In this document: piece by piece, positions 36,425 to 45,081 of the stretch
Layout: every line of letters begins with the position of its first letter
Numbering within the stretch: the stretch's first letter is position 1
NCBI RefSeq assembly: GCF_049340185.1
Contig: NZ_JBMPPC010000004.1
Coordinates: 248,001 to 312,000, forward strand
Length of the DNA: 64,000 nt
Direction of reading: 5' to 3'
Source of the DNA: Undibacterium sp049340185
Lineage (GTDB): Bacteria; Pseudomonadota; Gammaproteobacteria; Burkholderiales; Burkholderiaceae_D
Position numbers and translations under genes: made by a program
Notes under the pieces: model-generated
What the model was told of the DNA's origin: nothing
Database searches by the model: none
Seen by the model: only the letters and a program-made list of their open reading frames with translations

Positions 36425-37255
36425 TTACATCTGCTGAAATAAGTGTGAGTGATTACGGCTGACTTCGAGTTTTTCAGGATGATTTTTGAGCTGCACTAAT
36501 TGTCGTCCGCGAAAATCACGGACGACTTCGGTGATCGCATCCACCCGCACCAAGGTAGAGCGGTGGATGCGCCAGAATTCATCGGGATCAAGTTCATCTT
36601 CAAGTTCTTTCAGCGTTTTACGGATCAGCACTTCGGTGGTATCGGTTTGCACGCGGGTATATTTTTCATCCGATTGAAAAAATAAAATCTCGCGGGTGCT
36701 GATCATGCGCAAACTACTGCCGACGCTGGCCTGTATCCAGCGTAGATAGTCGCGCTTGGGCTGTTGATGCTGTCTGAGCTGATTCAGCAACTGCATGATC
36801 TGTTCGCTCGGCGATGCTGCCTGCGGCTTGTTAGCAGCGCTACCGCTGCTGCCCGTATTCATACTGGTGCTCGGCTGAGGCGATACCGCAGATGAGACTG
36901 CAATTCTCTGACGTATCCGTTCGCAGGTTGTGCGCAGGCGTTCGATATCTACTGGCTTTAACAAATAATCGACCGCACCTTGTTCAAAAGCCTGTACCGC
37001 GTATTCGTCATAGGCCGTCACAAAGACAACATGCGCCTGACCGAGCAGTTGGCGCGCCGCTTCGATACCGCTTTGACCTGGCATACGGATATCGAGAAAA
37101 ATAATCTGCGGATGATGGAGTGCAGTGAGCTCGACTGCAGCGACGCCGTTTCCCGCCTCGGCAACGATCTGCAATTCTGGCCAGACCTCGTGCAAACGGG
37201 CGCGCAACTGCTCGCGCATCGGCGGTTCGTCATCAACAATCATGGCGGTAGTCAA
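36425..37255 (-). CDS. LytTR-family response regulator (AlgR-like)
   Basis: The product is 276 residues. Receiver domain: MIVDDEP acidic pocket, Asp in FLDIRMPG, FVTAYDEYA, YLLKP. A Gln/Ser-rich linker (about 125-165) is followed by a LytTR domain (FFQSDEKYT, WRIHRSTLVRV). It is the last gene of a three-gene operon with its kinase (37296-38183) and a small membrane protein. It is a clear paralogue of the regulator at 1052-1852. Confidence 0.9.
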   Translation of the reverse strand: MTTAMIVDDEPPMREQLRARLHEVWPELQIVAEAGNGVAAVELTALHHPQIIFLDIRMPGQSGIEAARQLLGQAHVVFVTAYDEYAVQAFEQGAVDYLLKPVDIERLRTTCERIRQRIAVSSAVSPQPSTSMNTGSSGSAANKPQAASPSEQIMQLLNQLRQHQQPKRDYLRWIQASVGSSLRMISTREILFFQSDEKYTRVQTDTTEVLIRKTLKELEDELDPDEFWRIHRSTLVRVDAITEVVRDFRGRQLVQLKNHPEKLEVSRNHSHLFQQM

Positions 37256-37295
37256 AGGGTTTATCCTCCTATTTTAAAATACGCTGCGATTGAAT

Positions 37296-38183
37296 CTAGC
37301 CCGGTGAATACGGTACAGAAATACTGACTTGCGCACCACCATCCAGCGGTGCCTCAATCAGGAGTTGTGCTTCTTGTCCGTACAGCACCTTCAATCGTTC
37401 ACGGATATTACTTAAGCCTATACCGTCATCGGCATGTACGTCAAAACCAACGCCGTTATCCTTGACGGTCACCTGCAAATGCCTACCGGCCAGACCTGCA
37501 CGGATATCGATATGGCCACCTTCAGTCTTTGGCTCCAGTCCGTGCTTGATCGAATTCTCAACCAGAGTCTGTAGCATCATCGACGGAAACGCCGCATCCG
37601 CCAAATACACGGGGACATCAAAATTCACCGTCAAGCGGTCACGCATACGTGCTTGCATGATGTTCAAATATGCACGAGAGAGCGCGACTTGCTGCCCTAG
37701 CCTGCCGGTATTTTTTTCCCGCATCTGCGGCATGGCAGAACGCAGATATTGAATCAGATGCGTATGAATTTGTGATGCCTGCAAAGGATCGGTCTCAATC
37801 AGTTGTCCGATCAGAGCCAGAGTATTAAATAAAAAATGGGGTTCGATCTGCGCCTGCAACGCGGCCATTTGCGCTTCCATCAGACGTCGTTCCAGAGCTT
37901 CGACATTGGCCTTACTGGTAGCTTCTGCAGCCTTTAAATCTGCACTGCGCTTCCCGCCTGCGAGCACTTTGATGGCGACCGAGATCACCACAAAAAACAA
38001 ACCCAGCTCAGGCAATTTCAACACAGGTGCAGCGATGATGAAGGCGGTCAGTACGACTACGCCCAGCGTCTTCCACGACATCACGGCGACCCAGTCGAAG
38101 AAGCGCCACCACAAGACAGTCGCCGTCTCAAAAATATCCAGGACGACCGTCAGGATGTGGTTATCTCCGTTGCGGGAACTCAT
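37296..38183 (-). CDS. LytS-type sensor histidine kinase
   Basis: The product is 295 residues. Two short hydrophobic segments (about 20-45 and 45-70) give a membrane anchor with almost no extracellular part. The catalytic region has IEPHFLFNTLA (phospho-His), LQTLVENSIKHGLEP, VKDNGVGF and GIGLSNIRERL. Its ATG overlaps the stop of the upstream membrane-protein gene (ATGA, 38180-38183). With so little sensor of its own, it may take its signal from that protein. Confidence 0.88.
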   Translation of the reverse strand: MSSRNGDNHILTVVLDIFETATVLWWRFFDWVAVMSWKTLGVVVLTAFIIAAPVLKLPELGLFFVVISVAIKVLAGGKRSADLKAAEATSKANVEALERRLMEAQMAALQAQIEPHFLFNTLALIGQLIETDPLQASQIHTHLIQYLRSAMPQMREKNTGRLGQQVALSRAYLNIMQARMRDRLTVNFDVPVYLADAAFPSMMLQTLVENSIKHGLEPKTEGGHIDIRAGLAGRHLQVTVKDNGVGFDVHADDGIGLSNIRERLKVLYGQEAQLLIEAPLDGGAQVSISVPYSPG

Positions 38184-38560
38184 TGAACGCCTTCATCCTT
38201 GCCTGCGGTGCCGGACTCAGCGGGCCGCGAGAACTCTAAACGGGGTCCGCGTTGACGCGCCTTGCGGGTCGCCAGTACGCTGCATAACAGCAGCACTTTG
38301 ATGATTAAAAACACCATGAACAGGGTTAAGGCCAGAGGTAAGATCGTCAGCAATAAGGCGACACCGATTGCCAGCGATAACAACTGAGGCATAGGCAGCC
38401 GATTTGCCCAGCGCAAACCACGACGTGCCAGAGCGACGAATTCAGACAGCAAGTCACGCAACAAGGCGGTGATGGCCTGTAGCGTAGTGTGCTCCTTGTT
38501 TTGTTCCTTATTTTGCTGGCTGCTTTGCTCGTTAGCTTGATGATCTTGTTGCTGATTCAT
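38180..38560 (-). CDS. Small membrane protein in a LytS/LytTR operon
   Basis: The product is 126 residues. A Gln/Asn-rich N-terminus is followed by two close membrane helices (about 60-100) and a basic tail. It is translationally coupled to the kinase gene and is the first gene of the operon. I do not recognise a family. A sensory or stabilising role for the kinase is inferred from position alone. Confidence 0.6.
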   Translation of the reverse strand: MNQQQDHQANEQSSQQNKEQNKEHTTLQAITALLRDLLSEFVALARRGLRWANRLPMPQLLSLAIGVALLLTILPLALTLFMVFLIIKVLLLCSVLATRKARQRGPRLEFSRPAESGTAGKDEGVQ

Positions 38561-38854
38561 GATTCAATTCCTTCGCTTAGTGACATTGTTGAGATGGCAT
38601 TCAACTGCCAATGAGCACACTGTATTTCAAACAAAAACCTCTATCCATCGCCATGCGACCAATGGCAGAGTAGGGGGATTGAGCTGTGATTGCAACAGAT
38701 AAGCGGTAAAGCATTTGAGGCTGTATCCATGCGCAACTACATCCGCGGTATGCGAAAAATCCGCTGGCAGATGCCGATATGCCTCGTGTGGCATACAATA
38801 CGTTTCTCTTCTCCAGCAAACCGCCTGATAACAGGTGATGAGTTTATCGTCTCT

Positions 38855-39430
38855 ATGTCCTTCTCATTATTCTCACTGCCATCCTTGTCCGCGTCACTCT
38901 CCACACCACGTTGCACTGCTCGCCATTACTCCGCCAGCTTCGCCGCACTATGTTGCGCAGTGCTGCTGTGCGCCTGCTCTCCCAAGTTCGATTGGCGTGA
39001 AGTGCGCGGTGGCGATGCGCCTTACAGCATACTATTGCCTGCCAAGCCATCGACGTATTCACGTGCCATGCAATTGGAAGGTGTAACGCTGACCATGCAG
39101 ATGACTGGCGCAGATGCGGATGGTGTCAGCTTTGCGATAGGCAGTGCAAAAATTGACGACGCGACTAAAATCCCCGCCGTGCTGGCTGCAATGAAGAGCG
39201 GTATGCTCAGCAATATTCACGGTACCATCACCAGCGAAAAAACCAGCACAACACTGCAAGGAAGCGATATCGAGGCACGCGGCAATCTGCAAAATGGTCA
39301 GCCCGTCATACTTGCTGCGAAGTTCGTCACACGCGGCCCCTGGGTTTATCAGGTGATTGTGATGGGACGTGAAAAAGCGGTGACACGTGATGCCATCGAC
39401 ACCTATATGACCTCGTTCAAAATTAATTAG
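38855..39430 (+). CDS. Lipoprotein of unknown function
   Basis: The product is 191 residues. The ATG at 38855 gives a lipoprotein signal with lipobox LCAC. The mature domain starts PKFDWREVR and is a compact alpha/beta fold that ends with a Tyr-Met-Thr helix (DTYMTSFKIN). Proteins with this opening recur in Burkholderiales next to MFS genes, and here one follows 11 bases later. Function unknown. The longer frame from 38690 would hide the signal peptide. Confidence 0.7.
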   Translation: MSFSLFSLPSLSASLSTPRCTARHYSASFAALCCAVLLCACSPKFDWREVRGGDAPYSILLPAKPSTYSRAMQLEGVTLTMQMTGADADGVSFAIGSAKIDDATKIPAVLAAMKSGMLSNIHGTITSEKTSTTLQGSDIEARGNLQNGQPVILAAKFVTRGPWVYQVIVMGREKAVTRDAIDTYMTSFKIN

Positions 39431-39441
39431 GCCGCCCGCAT

Positions 39442-40704
39442 TTGAAAACCTTCCCCCTGCAAGGCCGCGCTGCGATCCGTGTTTTTCTGTGTTTTGCATC
39501 CGGCTATCTGCTGTCGTACGCCTTGCGTGCGGTCAATGCGGTTATCGCACCGTCCCTGATCGCAGAACTTCATCTCGGCAATGCGGATCTGGGTTTGTTG
39601 TCTTCCGCTTACTTCGTGAGTTTTGGCTGCATGCAACTGCCGCTTGGTATCTGGCTCGATCAATATGGCGCCCGTCGTACCGAATCCACGCTGCTCTTAT
39701 TCGCGGCACTCGGCGCAGCGATTTTTGCCATGAGCCATAGCTTGCTCGGTCTATGGATAGGTCGCGCCTTGATTGGCGTAGGTGTCTCGGCGTGTCTGAT
39801 GGCCTCATTTAAAGCCTATCGCCAGTGGTTCGCGCCACAACAACAGAGCCAGCTCGCCAGCTGGATGCTGGTTGCGGGTACCTCCGGTGCACTGATCGCT
39901 ACGGTACCAGTGAATGCGGCGCTGCCTGCCATCGGCTGGCGTGGCGTGTTCTGGATTACCAGCGGCTTGTTATTACTGGTCGCGACCGCCTTGTTTTTTT
40001 TGCTGAAAGACGCAGAGCAGTCGTTCAGCACACCGGTGAATTCAACTAGCGCAGGCAAAACGCCTGCCGCTGGCGGTTACCGTGAAATCTTTAGCGATCC
40101 TTATTTTCGCCGTATGGGCATGCTGGGTTTTGTCGTACAAGGTATTTTCGTTGCGTTTCAGACCTTATGGGCTGGTCCGTGGATGATCACGGTGCTGGGC
40201 ATGGATAAAAATGCATCGGCGCAGGCCTTGTTTATGCTGAACCTGGTGTTGTTGCTTGGCTATCTGGCATTGGGCTGGTGGGCACCGCGCAAGATTGCAG
40301 CGCCCGGCAGAGCTGGCTGGCCAGTACCGACGGTCGTGAGTATCGGCCTGGCCGGGTCGATTCTGACGCAAAGTCTGATCTTGCTGATCCAGGCAGACTG
40401 GGCATGGATGCTGTGGCTATTGATGGCATTGTTCTACACCGTATTAACGCTGGTGCAGACACATGTCTGTCTGACGTTTCCGGTAAGTTTGTCGGGACGC
40501 GTCAGCACTGCCTATAACTTATTGATGTTTGTCGGTGCTTTTTCGACGCAATGGGGTGTTGGCATCGCCATTGATTTGTTTCAAAGCGCGGGCTGGCCGG
40601 TCGTCAGTGCCATGCGTGCCAGCTTTGGTGTTTGCGTGCTAATTCAGGCGGTGATCTGGCTGCTGTTTGTGACCAGCAAGGCTAAAGCCAGGGATTTTCA
40701 CTAA
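39442..40704 (+). CDS. Major facilitator superfamily transporter
   Basis: The product is 420 residues with twelve predicted helices. The MFS signature between helices 2 and 3 is GIWLDQYGARRTES. The start is a TTG (39442), 11 bases after the lipoprotein stop, so they likely share a transcript. The substrate is unknown. The helix 4 to 6 sequence resembles small-organic-anion or drug exporters but does not decide between them. Confidence 0.82.
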   Translation: MKTFPLQGRAAIRVFLCFASGYLLSYALRAVNAVIAPSLIAELHLGNADLGLLSSAYFVSFGCMQLPLGIWLDQYGARRTESTLLLFAALGAAIFAMSHSLLGLWIGRALIGVGVSACLMASFKAYRQWFAPQQQSQLASWMLVAGTSGALIATVPVNAALPAIGWRGVFWITSGLLLLVATALFFLLKDAEQSFSTPVNSTSAGKTPAAGGYREIFSDPYFRRMGMLGFVVQGIFVAFQTLWAGPWMITVLGMDKNASAQALFMLNLVLLLGYLALGWWAPRKIAAPGRAGWPVPTVVSIGLAGSILTQSLILLIQADWAWMLWLLMALFYTVLTLVQTHVCLTFPVSLSGRVSTAYNLLMFVGAFSTQWGVGIAIDLFQSAGWPVVSAMRASFGVCVLIQAVIWLLFVTSKAKARDFH

Positions 40705-40926
40705 AAACCATAAAGAAATTTGCTTCAAAATAAATAACACGATCTGGAAAGTGTTCTGTCCGTTTTTTACAATTTGCTGCATTGCTAAACTTCCTAGTTC
40801 GGTTTTTAGGATTATTATTGAAACTAAGGCTGTGGAACTGAGATCCGCTTATCTGTACGGCTTAAGCATTGAATGATCAAATCCCGTTTTAGTGACCCAT
40901 TGAAACAACCCAAAGAGGAGTAGTTC

Positions 40927-41271
40927 ATGTTAATCACTTTCAAATCTAAAGCATCAACCGAAGTCACCATGTATAAGGAACATGCACGCCGTGTTCTGGA
41001 AATACTCAACAAGAATGTCGATCAGGGCATCATCACACCTGCTGAAACAGCCAACGCAATTGCACTGATTGAAGCGGCCGTTGCCGAGAGCAAGGCGCAT
41101 CCGGTCTCTGAGGAAGTAAAGCGCGATATCGACGCTCATCACAATGACGACCGTGATGATAACGATCATGAAAAAGTAGAAACTGTGAGCTTCTCGACCC
41201 GCGTTTATCCTTTGCTGGAAATGCTGCATGCCGCACACAAAATGCAACGTGAAGTGATGTGGGGCGTCTGA
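40927..41271 (+). CDS. DUF1840 protein
   Basis: The product is 114 residues. The family opening MLITFKSKAS and GIITPAE are present, with a His/Asp-rich centre (DAHHNDDRDDNDHE) that could bind metal, and a helical end (RVYPLLEMLHAAHKM). An AAAGAGGAG ribosome site precedes the ATG. DUF1840 is largely confined to betaproteobacteria and its role is unknown. It ends five bases before the hydrolase gene and is probably in one operon with it. Confidence 0.8.
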   Translation: MLITFKSKASTEVTMYKEHARRVLEILNKNVDQGIITPAETANAIALIEAAVAESKAHPVSEEVKRDIDAHHNDDRDDNDHEKVETVSFSTRVYPLLEMLHAAHKMQREVMWGV

Positions 41272-41275
41272 ATTC

Positions 41276-42160
41276 ATGACCTCGCATATCGATAAAACAG
41301 TCGAGTTCGACCTGATCGCCACGGACGATACGCCTTTATTCGTTCGCGACTGGCCGCTGCCCTTGCAAAACGATAGTACGCCTGTGCATGACGGTATCGT
41401 GATCATGCACGGTCTGGGCGAACACTGCGGACGATATGCGCACGTTGCACGATTCTTTAATGCACTCGGTTTTACCGTGCGCACCTATGACCATCGCGGC
41501 CATGGCAAATCCGGCGGCGCTCGCGGCGATTGTCCTGATGAGGAAACTTTGTTGCGTGATGCACGCCTGGTTATCAACGACTTCAGCAAGCACCTGAGTG
41601 CCCCGCCGCTACTATTTGGTCACAGCATGGGCGGTTTGTTTGCCGCACGTTTTGCGACTGAAGGTCTGGCGCCGATCCGTGCACTGCTCCTGTCATCGCC
41701 TGCGCTGGCAGTCCCGATGTCAGGTTTTCAGCATGTCCTGCTAAAAGTCGCGAGCGTCCTGATCCCCGGCGTCGGCATCCCGAATGGCTTAAAAACCAAA
41801 TACCTCTCACATGATGCCGAAGTCATCAAAGCCTATGAAGACGATCCGCTGGTCCATGCCAAAATCAGCGCCCGCCTGCTTAATAGCATGCTGTCTGCCA
41901 TGGAGTATGCGCATGATCACGCGACGCACTTAAAAATCCCGGTTCTGATGCAGGTGGCCGCCGACGATCATCTGGTGGATCCGGAAGGCAGTCAGCGCTT
42001 TTTTGCACGACTGCCACAGGACACTGCTCAGGCTTTTTTCTACGAAGGTTTTTATCATGAAATCTTTAATGAACTGGAAGCGACCAGAGTCTTTGATGAC
42101 TTACGTACCTGGCTTGAGCAACAGCATTTCACCCCGACACAGCAAGACCTGACGAGCTGA
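41276..42160 (+). CDS. Alpha/beta hydrolase (monoacylglycerol lipase-like)
   Basis: The product is 294 residues. Serine-hydrolase features are MHGLGEHCGRY (oxyanion strand), YDHRGHGKSGG, the nucleophile in GHSMGG, Asp in AADDHLVD and the final His in YHEIFNE. This pattern is that of the Hydrolase_4 lysophospholipase / monoglyceride lipase group. It has no signal peptide and is therefore cytoplasmic. Confidence 0.85.
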   Translation: MTSHIDKTVEFDLIATDDTPLFVRDWPLPLQNDSTPVHDGIVIMHGLGEHCGRYAHVARFFNALGFTVRTYDHRGHGKSGGARGDCPDEETLLRDARLVINDFSKHLSAPPLLFGHSMGGLFAARFATEGLAPIRALLLSSPALAVPMSGFQHVLLKVASVLIPGVGIPNGLKTKYLSHDAEVIKAYEDDPLVHAKISARLLNSMLSAMEYAHDHATHLKIPVLMQVAADDHLVDPEGSQRFFARLPQDTAQAFFYEGFYHEIFNELEATRVFDDLRTWLEQQHFTPTQQDLTS

Positions 42161-42238
42161 CAACCTGATCTTGCCGGGCTTGATGTCTGCGCTGGCTGGC
42201 GACGCTCACTCGAATTTTTTACCTTTTTCCGGAGTCTC

Positions 42239-42880
42239 ATGATGTCTAGTTTCGGCATTGTCAATTTTGGTTTATTTTGTCTGGCAGTCATGCTGCTGAA
42301 TGCAACACCCGGCCCCGACACCGCATACATCATTGGCCGCAGCGTCGCACAAGGCCGTGCTGCCGGTCTGGTGTCCGCGCTGGGCATCTCGGTCGGCTGT
42401 TTATTCCATTCGATTGCGTCGGCATTTGGTCTGACTGCCTTGCTCGCTACGTCAGCGACCGCTTTTGGCATCATCAAACTCGCAGGCGGCGCTTATCTGG
42501 TCTATCTCGGTATTCGGATGATGCTGGCTAAACCCGCTCACCCGACCGATGCGCCGGTGCCACAAGATATTCGCCCTTTGCAAAAAATCTTCTGGCAGGC
42601 GGTGGTGACGAACATCCTGAATCCCAAAGTCGTCCTGTTTTTTCTATCGTTCTTCCCGCAATTTGTCCAGGTCGATTCGGATCACAAAACTACGGCATTT
42701 TTGATCCTGGGCACAACCTTTGTCTTGATGAGCACTGCCTGGAATAGTGGAACAGCCTTTTTGGCTGGTACACTAGCGCGCCGCGCGGGTCGCAATCCGC
42801 AGATCAAGGTCTGGCTGGAGCGCACCGTAGGCGCTGCCTTTGTGGCATTAGGACTCAAACTGGCTTTAACTAAGAATTAA
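42239..42880 (+). CDS. LysE-family amino acid exporter
   Basis: The product is 213 residues with about six membrane helices and the family motif NATPGPDTAYIIGRS. RhtB/LysE proteins export amino acids or homoserine lactones from the cytoplasm. A CGGAG site precedes tandem ATGs at 42239 and 42242. It ends one base before rsmB starts, so transcription probably continues into it. The exact substrate is unknown. Confidence 0.85.
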   Translation: MMSSFGIVNFGLFCLAVMLLNATPGPDTAYIIGRSVAQGRAAGLVSALGISVGCLFHSIASAFGLTALLATSATAFGIIKLAGGAYLVYLGIRMMLAKPAHPTDAPVPQDIRPLQKIFWQAVVTNILNPKVVLFFLSFFPQFVQVDSDHKTTAFLILGTTFVLMSTAWNSGTAFLAGTLARRAGRNPQIKVWLERTVGAAFVALGLKLALTKN

Positions 42881-42881
42881 T

Positions 42882-44390
42882 ATGCTTCCTCCCCCAAGAA
42901 AAACGATTACCCGCCCTGCTGGCAAAACGGTAAAGACAACGACAACAAGGACAGCTAGCGGCAAAACCGCAGCTGCAAAAGCCGTTGTCAACCGCCCGCC
43001 CCCGATTCAGGAGACCTTACAGAGGGTGGTGGCATCAGAGCCGGGCGTGACTTATCTTGAGATCAAATCAGACTCTCTGGCATTTAGTCTGGTCGGTGCA
43101 GCGCAGGCAGTCGCCTACGTGCTGGAGGGAACCGCTTTGCCGCAAGCACTGGCAAAAGTTTTTGCCCAGACCAAAGCCATACCTCAAATACGCGGTGCGA
43201 TTCAGGATATTTCGTATCGCACCATGCGTCAGGTCGGTCGGGTAGACGCTTTGCTAACCGCCATGACCACCAAAGCGCCTGAACCTGCACTGCTATATGG
43301 CTTGCTATGCTGCGCGCTGACCTTGCTGGTCAAGAGCGATGCTAGCGACGATGTGGAATTATCGGAATTACCTTACGAAGCGTTCGTCGTCGTCGATCAG
43401 GCGGTCAATGCCGCTGCATCAAATCCACATATGGCGCATGCCAAAGGCATGGTTAATGCGATTTTGCGGCGCTTTTTACGTGAGCAAGATAGCCTGCTAC
43501 CGAGCGTCATGAAGCAGCCAGCCGCACTCTGGAATTATCCGCAATGGTGGGTCGATCAGTGCAAAGCAGCGTATCCGGCACAATGGCAAGACATCCTGCG
43601 AACGGGCAACCAGGCGCCACCACTGACCTTGCGCGTCAATCAGCGCTTGAGTACAACCGACGCCTATCTGGCGACGCTACAAAGCCAGCAAATCGATGCC
43701 ACGCAAGTAGGCGCTCACGCTGTACGTCTGACCAAGCCTGTACCGGTTACACAGATTCCCGGTTTTGAACAAGGCGTAGTGTCAGTTCAGGACGCTGCAG
43801 CGCAACTGGCTGCCGGTTTATTAGATTTGCAAGATGGCATGCGGGTACTCGATGCATGCGCCGCGCCGGGAGGCAAGACCTGCCATATTCTTGAGACCGC
43901 GAATGTGCATGTGCTGGCGCTGGATTCTGATCCGCAACGGCTGACGCGTATCCGTGAAAACTTATTCCGGCTGAAACTGTCTGCCGATATTAAAACCGGT
44001 GACGCTAGCCGCAGTGGCTGGTGGGATGGCCAGGCGTTTGACCGGATTCTGGCCGACGTACCTTGTACTGCATCCGGTATCGTACGTCGTCACCCGGATA
44101 TTCGCTGGCTGCGCCGCAAGGCCGATGCGGTTCAGCTCTCGGTATTGTCGGCACGGATTCTCGATAATCTCTGGACGATGCTCAAACCCGGGGGCAAGCT
44201 GCTGTTAGTCACCTGCTCCATCTGGCCCATGGAATCAGAATTGCAAGCTGCTGCGTTTGCGCAACGTCATAACGCGATCCGTCTGGATGCACCGGGTCAA
44301 TTGTTACCGACAGCATTGCCAGCAGCGTCGGATGGCAACAACGATCATGACGGTTTGTTCTATGCTTTATTCCAAAAACCGGCGGTCTGA
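42882..44390 (+). CDS. rsmB: 16S rRNA (cytosine-967-C5) methyltransferase RsmB
   Basis: The product is 502 residues: a Lys/Thr-rich extension of about 45, a NusB-like RNA-binding domain (about 50-190) and the SAM-dependent methylase (ACAAPGGKTCHI for SAM, DVPCTASGIVRRHPD with the first catalytic Cys, TCSIWPMESE with the second). It methylates C967 of 16S rRNA. The arrangement rsmB-DUF4390-ntrY-ntrX is standard in Burkholderiales. The basic N-terminal extension is longer than in E. coli (429 residues). Confidence 0.9.
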   Translation: MLPPPRKTITRPAGKTVKTTTTRTASGKTAAAKAVVNRPPPIQETLQRVVASEPGVTYLEIKSDSLAFSLVGAAQAVAYVLEGTALPQALAKVFAQTKAIPQIRGAIQDISYRTMRQVGRVDALLTAMTTKAPEPALLYGLLCCALTLLVKSDASDDVELSELPYEAFVVVDQAVNAAASNPHMAHAKGMVNAILRRFLREQDSLLPSVMKQPAALWNYPQWWVDQCKAAYPAQWQDILRTGNQAPPLTLRVNQRLSTTDAYLATLQSQQIDATQVGAHAVRLTKPVPVTQIPGFEQGVVSVQDAAAQLAAGLLDLQDGMRVLDACAAPGGKTCHILETANVHVLALDSDPQRLTRIRENLFRLKLSADIKTGDASRSGWWDGQAFDRILADVPCTASGIVRRHPDIRWLRRKADAVQLSVLSARILDNLWTMLKPGGKLLLVTCSIWPMESELQAAAFAQRHNAIRLDAPGQLLPTALPAASDGNNDHDGLFYALFQKPAV

Positions 44391-44463
44391 TTCAAGTTCA
44401 TGCGATTTCAAGGGACTTTCAAGCTATGATGCAGCAAATAGCATCTTTCGCCCCTAGACAACC

Positions 44464-45081
44464 ATGATCCTCGCTCCGCCTTTTCATACTCTTATGATCA
44501 GACGCTTTTGCTATCCGCTACGTCATGCGTTGCTGATGGTCTGGTTCATCTTGCTGAGTTTGCTTATTCTTCCGGTTGCGAATGCCGCCGAGGCCGAAGT
44601 GACGTCCGCCAGACTCGAAAGCAGCGAAGAAGGCTACCGGATCGCCACCAGCTTTGCTTTTGAACTGGGGCATGGGCTAGAAGATGCTATTACGCGCGGT
44701 ATTCCTATGGTCTTCACGACCGAGGTCGAACTCAGCCGGCCACGCTGGTACTGGTTTGACGAAAAAACCATACGCTCATCACAAACTGTCAAAATCGCCT
44801 ACAACCTCTGGACTCGCCAATATACGGCGGCGATCAACGGTAGTCTGCAACAAAATTTTAATTCTCTCGATGAGGCGCTGGCTCTGGTCTTACGCCCGCG
44901 GCGCTGGCTAGTTGCCGAGCGCGGGGTCCTGACCAACGGTGCGGTATATAACGTGGCGGTGCGTCTACGGCTCGACCTGAATCAGCTCCCCAAGCCTTTT
45001 TTAATTAACGCTCTGAATAACAGTGACTGGCGCCTGTCGTCTGACTGGAAAAGATTTACCTTCAAGGCAGAGGATAAGTGA
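44464..45081 (+). CDS. DUF4390 secreted protein
   Basis: The product is 205 residues with an N-terminal signal (cleavage at ANAAE). The DUF4390 body is beta-rich (EVTSARLESSEEGYRI, EVELSRPRWYWFDE, SLDEALALVLRPRRW). It overlaps the ntrY start (GTGA, 45078-45081), so the two are translated together. A role in the periplasm tied to the NtrY sensor is suggested only by this conserved neighbourhood. Confidence 0.85.
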   Translation: MILAPPFHTLMIRRFCYPLRHALLMVWFILLSLLILPVANAAEAEVTSARLESSEEGYRIATSFAFELGHGLEDAITRGIPMVFTTEVELSRPRWYWFDEKTIRSSQTVKIAYNLWTRQYTAAINGSLQQNFNSLDEALALVLRPRRWLVAERGVLTNGAVYNVAVRLRLDLNQLPKPFLINALNNSDWRLSSDWKRFTFKAEDK

